Counted from the first letter of the stretch, positions 1-7,007 are shown. The stretch: 8,500 nt of DNA from an uncultured Campylobacter sp. (GCF_938030685.1 NZ_CALHHX010000181.1:1-8500), one strand, 5' to 3'. Numbers and translations: made by a program. The notes: generated from the letters alone by a model not told the origin.

Positions 1-2
1 AG

Positions 3-149
3 TATGAATTCGCCTTTTTGCAAGAGAAGCTAAAATCACGCGATATCAAGGCTTACGAGCGAAATTTAAGCGTAAAAAATATAGAAATCGCAGGCGTTTT
101 TGAGGAGGTTGCAGGCGGGATTGAGCCGTGGGAGAAGGTTAAAATTTAG
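3..149 (+). CDS. C-terminal end of an unrecognised protein (5'-truncated by window edge)
   Basis: The frame starting at base 3 is open for 48 codons up to a TAG stop. It enters from outside the window, so only the C-terminus is visible. The residues are a plausible soluble-protein tail, charged and mixed helical, with ...FEEVAGGIEPWEKVKI at the end. The closing lysine-isoleucine-stop, written AAA ATT TAG, is in keeping with the AT-island style of this genome. I do not recognise the family and assign no function. Its last 84 bases are antisense to the tail of the minus-strand frame at 66-356, and I take this plus-strand frame as the genuine one because that minus-strand tail has lost family resemblance there. 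No obvious hairpin plus T-run terminator follows the stop. It could still be a chance open frame, since only 48 codons are seen. Confidence 0.5.
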   Translation, partial: YEFAFLQEKLKSRDIKAYERNLSVKNIEIAGVFEEVAGGIEPWEKVKI

Positions 150-356
150 CGCCATCATGCGCGGCAGCGGAGAGGAACATACTCGGCTTATGCGAGCGAG
201 CTTTTCGTATGCGGCGCTGCTTTTAAATTTATAGGTTTCATACAGAGCTAAGCTTTGCGTAGCGTCATACAGGATCGCGCGCCGTGTCGCTTCTGCGGCG
301 TCGCATACGCCGCGATCAATTGGCGGCGTAACGTGGCGGATCAGCGCTAGCGTCAT
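66..356 (-). pseudogene. Truncated histidine-phosphatase (phosphoglycerate mutase-like) gene
   Basis: The frame begins at an ATG preceded by a perfect AGGAGG seven bases upstream, and the N-terminus reads MTLALIRHVTPPIDRGVC. This fits the start of the histidine phosphatase superfamily (alpha-ribazole phosphatase CobC-like members), where the RH pair carries the catalytic histidine (here R7-H8) and GVC follows. Around residues 58-67, the stretch RVCSSPLPR matches the family's second motif, usually VYSSPLxR. Family members are usually about 180-200 residues; this frame has 96. Its last 28 or so codons are antisense to the plus-strand gene ending at 149 and show no family features. The second half, including the later conserved acid and second catalytic histidine, is absent, so the product should be inactive. 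The simplest reading is a 3' deletion or rearrangement that joined it to the left-hand gene. A small diverged functional protein is the alternative. The strong ribosome binding site suggests the loss is recent or that translation still occurs. Confidence 0.45.
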
Positions 357-557
357 TATCTTGCCTCCTAAAATACGAGCCCGCTAAGAACTTGCGCCGT
401 TATGTTTCCGCTCCTACAGGATACTTGATGTTTAGATTTGCGCTATTTATGCGAAATCTGCTATGGTTCTTACTCCGTAGCCACGACGAGCGCGAGGGTA
501 TGCTTCAAAGCATGGATTTGCGGGCTATTTAAGCCTTTCATAGCTTTCGCATGAGCT
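357..557. other. Intergenic spacer with no gene seen
   Basis: About 200 bp lie between the Sel1-repeat gene and the phosphatase remnant, both on the minus strand. Apart from the AGGAGG at about 364-369 that serves the remnant, I see only a short inverted repeat (ATGCTT-tg-AAGCAT, near 500-513) whose 2-base loop makes it a poor hairpin. No T-run terminator and no convincing -10 box is visible, so whether the remnant has its own promoter or is read from upstream is unknown. Confidence 0.5.
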
Positions 558-1157
558 TTACCATGCCCTTTCATGTTCCGCTACCGAGCTCATAAATCTA
601 TCCTTGCCGCCTAGCTCGCAGGCCTTTTTGTAGTACTGCACGGCTTTAACATTATCTATGCCCTCGTAAAGACGTGCTAAATTTAAACACGCAAGCCAGC
701 TGTCTGCGATATCCATATCGCAACCGCGCACATAGTAACCTACGCCCTTTATAGCGTCTTTGCGCGCGCCTCTGCCTCCCATATACGCAGAGCCTGCGTT
801 ACTGCAGCCTATCGCGTGCCCGTCATCGCAGGCTTTGTCAAACAGCTCCGCCGCCTTCGCCTCATCGCGCGGTATCCCCTCTCCGCTTTGATACAAAATG
901 CCTAAATTTACGCACGACTCCACATCGCCGCCTTTGCAAGCTTTGACGTATAACGGCGCAGCCTTTAGCAGATCTTGTGGCACGCCCCAGCCATAATTAT
1001 AAATCTGCGCCAACGCCCCGCACGCCTTCACATCGCCCTTATCGCAGGATTTTGTAGCCCTACTTATATCGTCTGCAGTGATTTCAAAATTTTCGGCTAG
1101 CGCGAAATTTGCGGAAAGCACCGCGATAAGCGCTAGAACTGAAATTTTATTTTTCAT
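558..1157 (-). CDS. Secreted cysteine-rich Sel1-repeat (Hcp-like) protein
   Basis: This 199-residue protein starts at the ATG at 1155-1157, chosen because AAGGA lies five bases upstream and because it begins a clear signal peptide, MKNKISVLALIAVLSANFALA, with probable signal-peptidase I cleavage after residue 21. A longer TTG-initiated frame to 1193 would put charged residues before it. The mature part is Sel1-like alpha/alpha repeats with a 36-residue period. Cysteine pairs with CX7C spacing stand at 38/46, 74/82 and 110/118, a fourth pair at 146/157 carries three extra residues, and an unpaired Cys sits at 180. The Y..G.G...D..KA consensus is clear in the repeats. This is the pattern of the Helicobacter cysteine-rich proteins (Hcp), whose repeats are each locked by a disulfide. 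The expected location is the periplasm or outside the cell. Hcp proteins have been linked to penicillin binding and host interaction, but the role of this one is unknown. The gene lies 38 bp downstream of the zinc-finger membrane protein gene and is probably co-transcribed with it. Confidence 0.85.
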   Translation of the reverse strand: MKNKISVLALIAVLSANFALAENFEITADDISRATKSCDKGDVKACGALAQIYNYGWGVPQDLLKAAPLYVKACKGGDVESCVNLGILYQSGEGIPRDEAKAAELFDKACDDGHAIGCSNAGSAYMGGRGARKDAIKGVGYYVRGCDMDIADSWLACLNLARLYEGIDNVKAVQYYKKACELGGKDRFMSSVAEHERAW

Positions 1158-1195
1158 TTTAGTCCTTTTTGATTTTTTAAGATCGCCCGCCAAGC

Positions 1196-3835
1196 CTAAG
1201 GCACGGATTTATCGCTGGAGTTCGGGTTCGTTCTCGCACGCTCTTTGCTTTTTAGAGCCTCGTAAATTTCATCGACGCTGCTTAGATTTTGATCCAAAAC
1301 CTCTCTCGCCTTTTTTAGCGTGCGTGCGCCAAAAATCCCATCCTGCTTGGCTCCGATGCTTTTTTGGATATATAAAATTTTATCCTTTTGCATCGCAGCG
1401 GAATCCTTAGTCGCCCCGGAAGCGGAATTTGAAGCAGGGCTTTCAGAGCCGCTAGAGCTTGCACTCGTAGAATTTTCGTCTGCAGAATTTACGCCATCAC
1501 TCGCGGAAGCGGAATTTTCGTCCTCAAAAAATGCAGGCATCCACCCTCGCAGCAGCCCTGCTGCGCCGGTTTTCGGCACGTAGCCCGTATTTGCCGCGCC
1601 TCCGTAGATTGCGCTAGCTAAAACGGCGCAGAGCAGAGCTTTACAAAAGCGAGCAAACGCCGCGCCGCCTCTGCCGCAGCGATATTCTCGCGGAATTTTA
1701 CGAGCTTTTACAGCGCACCGCACTGCGCTTGCCAGCCACAGCACTCCTCCGCCTAACAGCCCCGCAGCAGCGATTGCCACGCCACATGCAAGTGTCCAAA
1801 AATAATGCTCCGCAAAGATCATCTCGAAGCAGCCCTCGCACGCCAGCGCAGCCGCTGCGATGAGCGCGCCTCCGCCTATGCACCACATCGCGCGGTCATA
1901 TCGCGGACTTAGCACGCCAAGCGCCCCAGCCATCGCTCCGCCCAAATCACGAGCGCATTGCTGCGAAATAAAGCCATCACAAACGCGCATAATCGCCGCG
2001 GCAAAACTCTGCGCGCAATCCTCGCGCAAAGAACGCGGGAAAAAGAACTTCTTTAATCGCGCAAAGGGCGAAATTTTAGAATTTGACGCGGCAGGATCTC
2101 GCGTATTCGCGCGATTTTTAAATTTTGCAGCGGCGAGGTTTTTGGAATTTGCGGAATTGATTGCGGCGGAGTCTATGGAATTTGTGGAATTTTCAGCACC
2201 CAAGACACTTAAATCTCGGTAATCTCGCTCGCCGTGTAATTCGTAAAGATCCTCCGCGACGCGATCAGAAGTGCCGCTTAAGCCCTCTTGCGAGCCGGCA
2301 AAATTAGGTCCATTCTGCGCGAGAGCTTCGCTGTTTTGCTGCCTATCCTCAAAATCGCCGGCAGAATTCTCTCCACCTTCCAAAAGATCCGCCCCTGCAA
2401 ATTTTATGCCGCCGCTCACTCCTCCTGCGAACCTGCCTTGCTCTCCGCGCAACCCCAGGCGATTATCTTCCGCGCCCATAGAATTTGCCGGAGCGCTAGC
2501 AAATTTCGTACTCGCAAATTTTACGCTCGCGCCGCCCTTGAGATTTTCTTTGCGCGAAGCGTCTTTTGCAAGGCTCAAAGCGTCGCGATCAGCCGTGCCG
2601 CAGGTAGAATTTACAGAGTTAAAATGTCTATCCGCGCCGCGCAACTGCTCGAGATTTAGCGTCTCGCCGCGCAGCTTAGCACTAGTTAGGCGCATCGCCG
2701 CATCCAGCGCAGGCTTTGCGCGAAATAGCGCAAAAAGGCTTTGCGCATCGTCCCGCCCTAGTCTAGCGGGTGCGCCGCGCACCGCCGCAAGCTCCGGCGC
2801 AAAAACTTCGTCCAAAAAATTAGGTCTTACGAATGTTGCACCTCCGAAGCACGCCGCATCGTAAGCCTTGCCGCAGACGGCAAAACTCAAGCGCAAAAAA
2901 TCATCCTCCGCGCTAAATACCGCTTCGCAGCTGCCCTGCACCGCTCGCAGCGAGTTTAGACGAAATAAAAATCTGCGCGCAGCAAAGCCTACGCCCTTGC
3001 TGCATAAAAACTCCAGCAGCTCGCGCCCAAAAACCTGCGAGCTAGCGCCTATGCTGACGCTCGGGCGGGCATAAACGGATATTTTGCCGGTGCGAGTGAA
3101 ATACCCGCGCCCATCGCAGTGCTCGCAGCGAAAATCACCCGCACCGCCGCACTTTTCGCAACGCAATCTGCCCGCACCGCCGCAAGCGGGACAAATGCGC
3201 AAGCCGCTACCGCCGCAGCTAGCGCAGGGGATGAAGCGATAACCCATAGAATTTGGCGCAGAGCCTGCAGAGTCGCCTCCAGAAAGGTTGCGCGCATGAG
3301 CGTCCGTAGAGCTTAATGCCGCGCGGCTATAGCCATCGGTGCCCTTGCAATCGGGGCAGATCAAGCGCCCGCGCCCGCCGCAGTTAGCGCACGGCGTCTT
3401 GCCTGCGCCTTCGCAGCCTTTGCAGCGTCTCCTGCCCGATCCGCCGCAATGCTCGCAACGCAGCTGAACGCTAAAGGGCTTAAAATCGTGAAATTTTATG
3501 ATCTGATCCGCATTCATAGCGGCTTTTTGGGGATCTGCACGCAGGCGTAGCATAAAAGCCTCGCTTAGCTCCGCATCCGCGCTCGCCGCGCGTAAGCACT
3601 CGCGCGCATGAGCTTCGAACTGCGCGACGTCAGCGAAATGCAGCTGTGCGCGCTCGCCGCCGCTTATCTGCGAGACGCTAAACTTGCCGGCGAAGTCGTA
3701 ACGCACGCCAAGCCTCACGCTAAATCCGTAAAACTCGCGATCAAGCTCACGCAGATCGGCGCCTCCGCTACGCGCTAGTGCTTTGAGCCTAGCGACAAAC
3801 GCCTCTGCTAGCTCCTCTTTATCCAGCTTGTCCAT
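1196..3835 (-). CDS. Large membrane protein: double DnaJ-type zinc finger, three TM helices, PG-binding-like C-terminus
   Basis: The 879-residue protein starts at the ATG at 3833-3835, with AAAGGAG five bases upstream; the longer GTG start at 3871 has no such site. Residues 1-115 match no family I know. Two DnaJ-like cysteine-rich clusters follow, each with four CxxC motifs every 11 residues in the CxxCxGxG pattern: Cys 127/130, 138/141, 149/152, 160/163, then 204/207, 215/218, 226/229, 237/240. Each cluster could hold two zinc ions. No J-domain HPD motif is present. Residues about 245-400 may be a folded domain of unknown type, and about 408-588 is a low-complexity Asn/Ser/Ala/Gly linker. 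Hydrophobic segments lie near 650-670, 679-705 and 730-752, and the basic loop before the third favours N-in, C-out. After a Ser-rich stretch (771-808), residues 818-848 (YIQKSIGAKQDGIFGARTLKKA) resemble a peptidoglycan-binding type 1 domain and would be periplasmic. The function is unknown; envelope quality control or wall anchoring is inference. Confidence 0.8.
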   Translation of the reverse strand: MDKLDKEELAEAFVARLKALARSGGADLRELDREFYGFSVRLGVRYDFAGKFSVSQISGGERAQLHFADVAQFEAHARECLRAASADAELSEAFMLRLRADPQKAAMNADQIIKFHDFKPFSVQLRCEHCGGSGRRRCKGCEGAGKTPCANCGGRGRLICPDCKGTDGYSRAALSSTDAHARNLSGGDSAGSAPNSMGYRFIPCASCGGSGLRICPACGGAGRLRCEKCGGAGDFRCEHCDGRGYFTRTGKISVYARPSVSIGASSQVFGRELLEFLCSKGVGFAARRFLFRLNSLRAVQGSCEAVFSAEDDFLRLSFAVCGKAYDAACFGGATFVRPNFLDEVFAPELAAVRGAPARLGRDDAQSLFALFRAKPALDAAMRLTSAKLRGETLNLEQLRGADRHFNSVNSTCGTADRDALSLAKDASRKENLKGGASVKFASTKFASAPANSMGAEDNRLGLRGEQGRFAGGVSGGIKFAGADLLEGGENSAGDFEDRQQNSEALAQNGPNFAGSQEGLSGTSDRVAEDLYELHGERDYRDLSVLGAENSTNSIDSAAINSANSKNLAAAKFKNRANTRDPAASNSKISPFARLKKFFFPRSLREDCAQSFAAAIMRVCDGFISQQCARDLGGAMAGALGVLSPRYDRAMWCIGGGALIAAAALACEGCFEMIFAEHYFWTLACGVAIAAAGLLGGGVLWLASAVRCAVKARKIPREYRCGRGGAAFARFCKALLCAVLASAIYGGAANTGYVPKTGAAGLLRGWMPAFFEDENSASASDGVNSADENSTSASSSGSESPASNSASGATKDSAAMQKDKILYIQKSIGAKQDGIFGARTLKKAREVLDQNLSSVDEIYEALKSKERARTNPNSSDKSVP

Positions 3836-3928
3836 GATCGCTCCTTTCTTGCGGGCGCGCCACAAAGCCACGCCGCATAAATTTTAAAATTCCTTTATTG
3901 AAATCCTGCAAATTTTGCATTTCATACA

Positions 3929-3934
3929 ATTATA
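3929..3934 (-). promoter_or_regulatory. Predicted -10 box for the zinc-finger membrane protein operon
   Basis: The minus strand reads TATAAT, a perfect -10 hexamer, 93 bases before the ATG. No good -35 box is visible, which is normal for the main sigma factor in Campylobacter, where AT-rich upstream sequence substitutes. A 16-bp AT-rich palindrome sits just upstream. Confidence 0.55.
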
Positions 3935-3943
3935 CCGCGAAAG

Positions 3944-3959
3944 GGAATTTTAAAATTCC
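3944..3959. repeat. Perfect 16-bp palindrome upstream of the -10 box, repeated in the leader
   Basis: The palindrome GGAATTTTAAAATTCC lies ten to twenty-five bases upstream of the predicted -10 box. Fourteen of its bases (AATTTTAAAATTCC) recur exactly at 3880-3893 in the transcribed leader, 66 bp away. The pair could be operator sites or an UP-like element. It could also just be two of the many AAATTT islands in this stretch. Confidence 0.5.
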
Positions 3960-4244
3960 AAAATCTCACGCAGGATGGAATTTAGCGCCATTGCGCGCCG
4001 TAAAATCTCGCTGCAAATCAAAACTCTAAAATAGAGCTCGACGCAAAATCTCGCACTGCGGCGCGGCGACGTACATAACTGCCACAACAAATACGGCGCG
4101 AACGGATCGCAAAACGGAGCCGCCAGGCATACAGCGCCCGAGCGGTAGCAGCGGGTATGCAAGACTTTAATTCCGCAGCAGCGCATAATTTGGCTCGCGA
4201 TGATGCACGACACAGAGTAACGCGAAGCAAATTTCACGCCTGCA

Positions 4245-4304
4245 TAAAATTTTAAATTTCACGGCGAGCTCGTACGTACGCACAGCATGAAATTTAAAAT
4301 TTTA
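4245..4304. repeat. Perfect 17-bp inverted repeat with palindromic loop
   Basis: The left arm 4245-4261 (TAAAATTTTAAATTTCA) is the exact reverse complement of the right arm 4288-4304. The 26-base loop is GC-rich and contains the self-complementary CGTACGTACG (4271-4280). The DNA or RNA could form a long AT stem. No T-run marks it as a terminator for either neighbouring gene, and no gene ends nearby. Confidence 0.75.
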
Positions 4305-4762
4305 CGACAGCTATAGCGCGGTGTGCAGCGGCCTAAAATTCTGCGATAAGCGGCGCGCAAATTTCAATCCCGCGCGACAATCAGGCGACGGGCGCGTGGA
4401 GTGCAATTTAATTTACAAGCGCGTAGCCGACATATCATCGCGCAAATTTAGTCGCAGCGAGCAGCACGGCGCAAAATTTCATTGCCGTGACGCAGCGGCT
4501 CGTAAAATTTAGCTCTACGATGTCGCGCAGTTATAGCCGCCTAGCCTTTGCAAGCAAAACGGATCAGACACATCCGCGCCCACCGCAGGCGATACACGGC
4601 GGTGCGTAAAATTTAATCCGGGCGCCGCAAACCTCCGCCAACATGACTGATCGTACGAGCGTAAAATTTAGCCGCCTGCCGCATAATTTAACTCACGGCG
4701 GCGTATGTCGCGGCGCAAGCGCGAATTTTAGATCGTGCGGCGATCTGCTGCGCGACCGACAG

Positions 4763-4800
4763 ATTAATTTCACGGTGCGCTCGACATGAAATTTAGAATC
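4763..4800. repeat. Degenerate copy of the inverted-repeat unit (copy B)
   Basis: The stretch contains AATTTCACGGTGCGCT, then a short spacer, then TGAAATTTAGAATCT. This is the same order of elements as at 4245-4304: an AATTTCA arm, a CGGYGMGCT loop start and a TGAAATTT arm. The arms pair over about seven bases and the loop is shorter. Confidence 0.45.
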
Positions 4801-4832
4801 TCGTAGCGACACATGACACTGTGAGCAGCCGC

Positions 4833-4880
4833 GTGAAATTTTGAATTTCACGGCGAGCTTATGCATTATGAAATTTTAAA
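4833..4880. repeat. Degenerate copy of the inverted-repeat unit (copy C)
   Basis: Bases 4836-4859 match 4247-4270 at 23 of 24 positions, including AATTTCACGGCGAGCT, and a TGAAATTTTAAATCT arm follows after a short spacer. The left arm and loop start are therefore nearly identical to the 4245 unit, while the rest of the loop differs. This near-identity over AT and GC parts alike supports a true repeat family and not merely shared AT richness. Confidence 0.6.
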
Positions 4881-5096
4881 TCTTGCCGCGATGAGCTCGC
4901 AAACTCGCGAGCGGCTCGGTTTAAGATCTCGCGCCCGGTTTTGCACGGAATTTTGCGGGCGAAATTTCAAATGCAAACCCGCGCAAGTTTCGCGCCGAAT
5001 TTCTGCGTAAATCTTGCGCGAAATTTAATGAAATTTTGCAGGCCGAGCCCGGCGCGCCGAAACTCGATTAATCAAAACCTAGCGCACTAAAACCGG

Positions 5097-5113
5097 GGCG
5101 AGATAAACTCGCC
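5097..5113 (-). terminator. Weak candidate terminator hairpin downstream of fhs
   Basis: A perfect 6-bp stem (GGCGAG / CTCGCC) with a 5-base loop lies about 107 bp beyond the fhs stop. On the minus strand it is followed by CCGGTTTTAG, so the T-run is only four long and begins four bases after the stem. It is a possible intrinsic terminator, but short stems are common in this sequence. Confidence 0.25.
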
Positions 5114-5220
5114 GCAACCTGCAAGCAAAATTTATCGCCGCCGAAGCCCACAGCCAAATTTTACCGCCCAAGCGCGGAATTTTCGGCTTTGGTTTTGAGC
5201 GCCTAAAATAAAATTTCAAA

Positions 5221-6867
5221 TCACGCAAGCCCGCTTATGACGCCCCCATCCGTGATCTTCATGTTTAGCGCGTTAGGAACCTTCGGCAGCCCCGGCATAA
5301 GCATTATCTTGCCGCAGACGGCGACGATAAAGCCCGCTCCCGTGCGAATCTGAAGGTCCTTGACGCTAAGCTTAAAGCCGCGCGCGCGCCCGAGCGCCTT
5401 AGCATCGTCGCTGAAGCTATACTGCGTCTTTGCGATACAGACATTTAGCCGCTCAAGCCCCAAAGCCTTGATGTGCTGTAGCGCCTTTTGCGCCTCGGGC
5501 TCGAAAACGACCTCGCTCGCGCCGTAAATTTTAGTAGCGATCTTTTCGATCTTGCTCGCCGTATCGTCGCTAAGCTCGTAGGCAAATTTCAGCTCCTTAG
5601 CGCGCTCGCACTCATCTACTACGAGGTGGGCTAGCTCAAGCGCGCCCTCGCCTCCTTTGGCGAAATTTTCGCAAATCGCCATCTGCACGCCGCGCTGCTT
5701 GCAGTACTCGCGTACGAAAGCGATCTCCTCGTCGCTATCGAAGCTGAAGCGATTAAGCGCCACGACCGGATTTAGCCCGAAGTTTTGTAAAATTTCAATA
5801 TGTCCGCCTAAATTTACGATACCTTTTTGAAGCGCGGCAAGATCAGGGCTCGCGATACTTTCTTTATCCGCGCCGCCGTTGTATTTAAGCGAGCGGATCG
5901 TGCTAACCAGCACCGCGGCATCCGGAGCGATGCCGGCGCGGCGGCACTTGATGTCGATAAATTTTTCAGCCCCGAGCTCGCTTCCAAAGCCCGCCTCCGT
6001 CACGGCGTAATCGGCAAGACTTAGAGCTAACTTGCTCGCCATTATGGAGTTGCAGCCGTGCGCGATATTTGCAAAAGGTCCTCCGTGCACGAGCGCGGGC
6101 GTGTGCTCAAGGCTTTGGATGAGATTTGGTTTCATCGCGTCTTTTAGTAGGATCGCCACGGCATCCGCGCAGCCCAGATCGCGCACATATATCGGCTCTC
6201 CCTGCGTATCGTAGGCGACCATGATGTTTGCGATGTTTTCTTTAAGCTCGGCAAGATCGTTTGAGAGGCACAGCACCGCCATTATCTCGCTAGCCGCGGT
6301 GATATTAAAGCCGTCCTCGCGCTGCACTCCGTCGGTGCGCCCGCCCTGCCCAACGGTGATGTGGCGCAGCGCGCGGTCGTTCATATCCATGCAGCGCTTC
6401 CACAAAATTTTATCGATCTTTAGCGGGTTTTCTTGATACAGCGAGTTGTCGATGACTGCCGAAATGAGATTGTTTGCGGAGGTGATCGCGTGAAAATCGC
6501 CGTTAAAATGCAAATTTAGATCGTCCATCGGCACCAGCTGCGAATATCCGCCGCCAGCAGCTCCTCCTTTGATACCAAAAACTGGCCCCAGCGACGGCTC
6601 GCGCAGCGCAAGGCAGACGCTTTTGCCTAGGCGCTTTAGCGCGTCGGCTAGACCGATAGAGGTCGTCGTCTTGCCCTCGCCAAACGGCGTCGGATTGGTC
6701 GCCGTGACCAAAATAAGCTTCGAAGCGCGCGATCGCGGCTTGATATTTAGCTTGGCTTTGTAGTGGCCGTACAGCTCGATCTCATCTTCGCTAAGCCCCA
6801 AATTTTTCGCAACGTTTGAAATTTTATCCGGCTTCGCCGCATTTGCTATTTCGATATCGCTCAACAT
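5221..6867 (-). CDS. fhs: Formate-tetrahydrofolate ligase
   Basis: The 548-residue protein has the usual length of the family (about 550-560) and is complete. The enzyme joins formate to tetrahydrofolate using ATP, giving 10-formyl-tetrahydrofolate for purine and formyl-methionine synthesis in the cytoplasm. The phosphate-binding loop TPFGEGKTT is at residues 60-68. The first family signature, GIKGGAAGGGY, is at 98-108, and the second appears as VSTIRSLKYNGG at 321-332. HGGPFANIAHGCNS (261-274) and GFGSELGAEKF (293-303) are also well conserved. The ATG start is supported by AAGGAG five bases upstream. The gene follows xth on the same strand after a spacer of about 240 bp from stop to start (6868-7007 is 140 bp of it after the xth stop), so it may have its own promoter or share one. 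In Campylobacter the gene is present in some species and absent from others. I see no damage to the reading frame. Confidence 0.97.
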   Translation of the reverse strand: MLSDIEIANAAKPDKISNVAKNLGLSEDEIELYGHYKAKLNIKPRSRASKLILVTATNPTPFGEGKTTTSIGLADALKRLGKSVCLALREPSLGPVFGIKGGAAGGGYSQLVPMDDLNLHFNGDFHAITSANNLISAVIDNSLYQENPLKIDKILWKRCMDMNDRALRHITVGQGGRTDGVQREDGFNITAASEIMAVLCLSNDLAELKENIANIMVAYDTQGEPIYVRDLGCADAVAILLKDAMKPNLIQSLEHTPALVHGGPFANIAHGCNSIMASKLALSLADYAVTEAGFGSELGAEKFIDIKCRRAGIAPDAAVLVSTIRSLKYNGGADKESIASPDLAALQKGIVNLGGHIEILQNFGLNPVVALNRFSFDSDEEIAFVREYCKQRGVQMAICENFAKGGEGALELAHLVVDECERAKELKFAYELSDDTASKIEKIATKIYGASEVVFEPEAQKALQHIKALGLERLNVCIAKTQYSFSDDAKALGRARGFKLSVKDLQIRTGAGFIVAVCGKIMLMPGLPKVPNALNMKITDGGVISGLA

Positions 6868-7007
6868 TTTCTCTCCTTAAATTTAAAATTTTATCGCGCA
6901 GCGTTTACGCACCGCCTCTTTAAAGCCGCGCATTAGCTCGCGCCGCTACGCACACCTTATCCACGAGCCGCGCAAGATCAAAGCTCGCGCCGCGAAATTT
7001 GCCCCGG
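6868..7007. promoter_or_regulatory. Spacer between xth and fhs with the fhs ribosome binding site
   Basis: These 140 bp separate two minus-strand genes. Next to fhs the minus strand reads GCGATAAAATTTTAAATTTAAGGAG, in which AAGGAG is the ribosome binding site and GATAAAAT could be a weak -10 box only about 20-25 bases before the start. No clear terminator for xth is visible, so read-through from xth into fhs is possible. Confidence 0.35.

Larger units (their letters stand above)
3836..5220. other. 1.4-kb gene-free region rich in AAATTT islands
   Basis: No frame here has a ribosome binding site together with recognisable protein features. The sequence alternates GC-rich blocks of about 20-60 bases with AT islands built on AAATTT, of which I count about 20. 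Some have longer shared context: CGTAAAATTTAGC occurs exactly at 4501-4513 and 4660-4672, with CGTAAAATTTA again at 4605. Several islands pair as inverted repeats. The first 100 bases hold the promoter and leader of the zinc-finger gene. The rest could be a decayed gene, a repeat-rich extragenic region, or the source of a structured RNA. I see no tRNA, rRNA, CRISPR or transposase signature. Confidence 0.7.

Noticed and set aside
1158..1193. Upstream extension of the Sel1-repeat protein to a TTG at 1193
   Set aside because: It would add a charged 12-residue segment before the signal peptide and lacks a ribosome binding site, whereas the ATG at 1157 has one.
2271..2864. 197-codon plus-strand frame opposite the zinc-finger membrane protein gene
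   Set aside because: It is antisense to a gene with clear domains, has Ala/Ser/Pro-rich shadow composition and no ribosome binding site.
3836..3871. Upstream extension of the zinc-finger protein to a GTG at 3871
   Set aside because: The added codons cover the AAAGGAG ribosome binding site of the ATG at 3835 and have no site of their own.
3950..4237. 95-codon minus-strand open frame in the gene-free region
   Set aside because: It begins at GTG without a ribosome binding site, is rich in Cys and Arg in no pattern, and resembles no family.
4321..4512. 63-codon plus-strand open frame in the gene-free region
   Set aside because: There is no ribosome binding site; the frame is spelled by AAATTT islands and GC spacers, and the protein looks random.
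4895..4912. Hairpin GCTCGC / GCGAGC as a terminator or small RNA end
   Set aside because: No T-run follows on either strand and no gene ends nearby.
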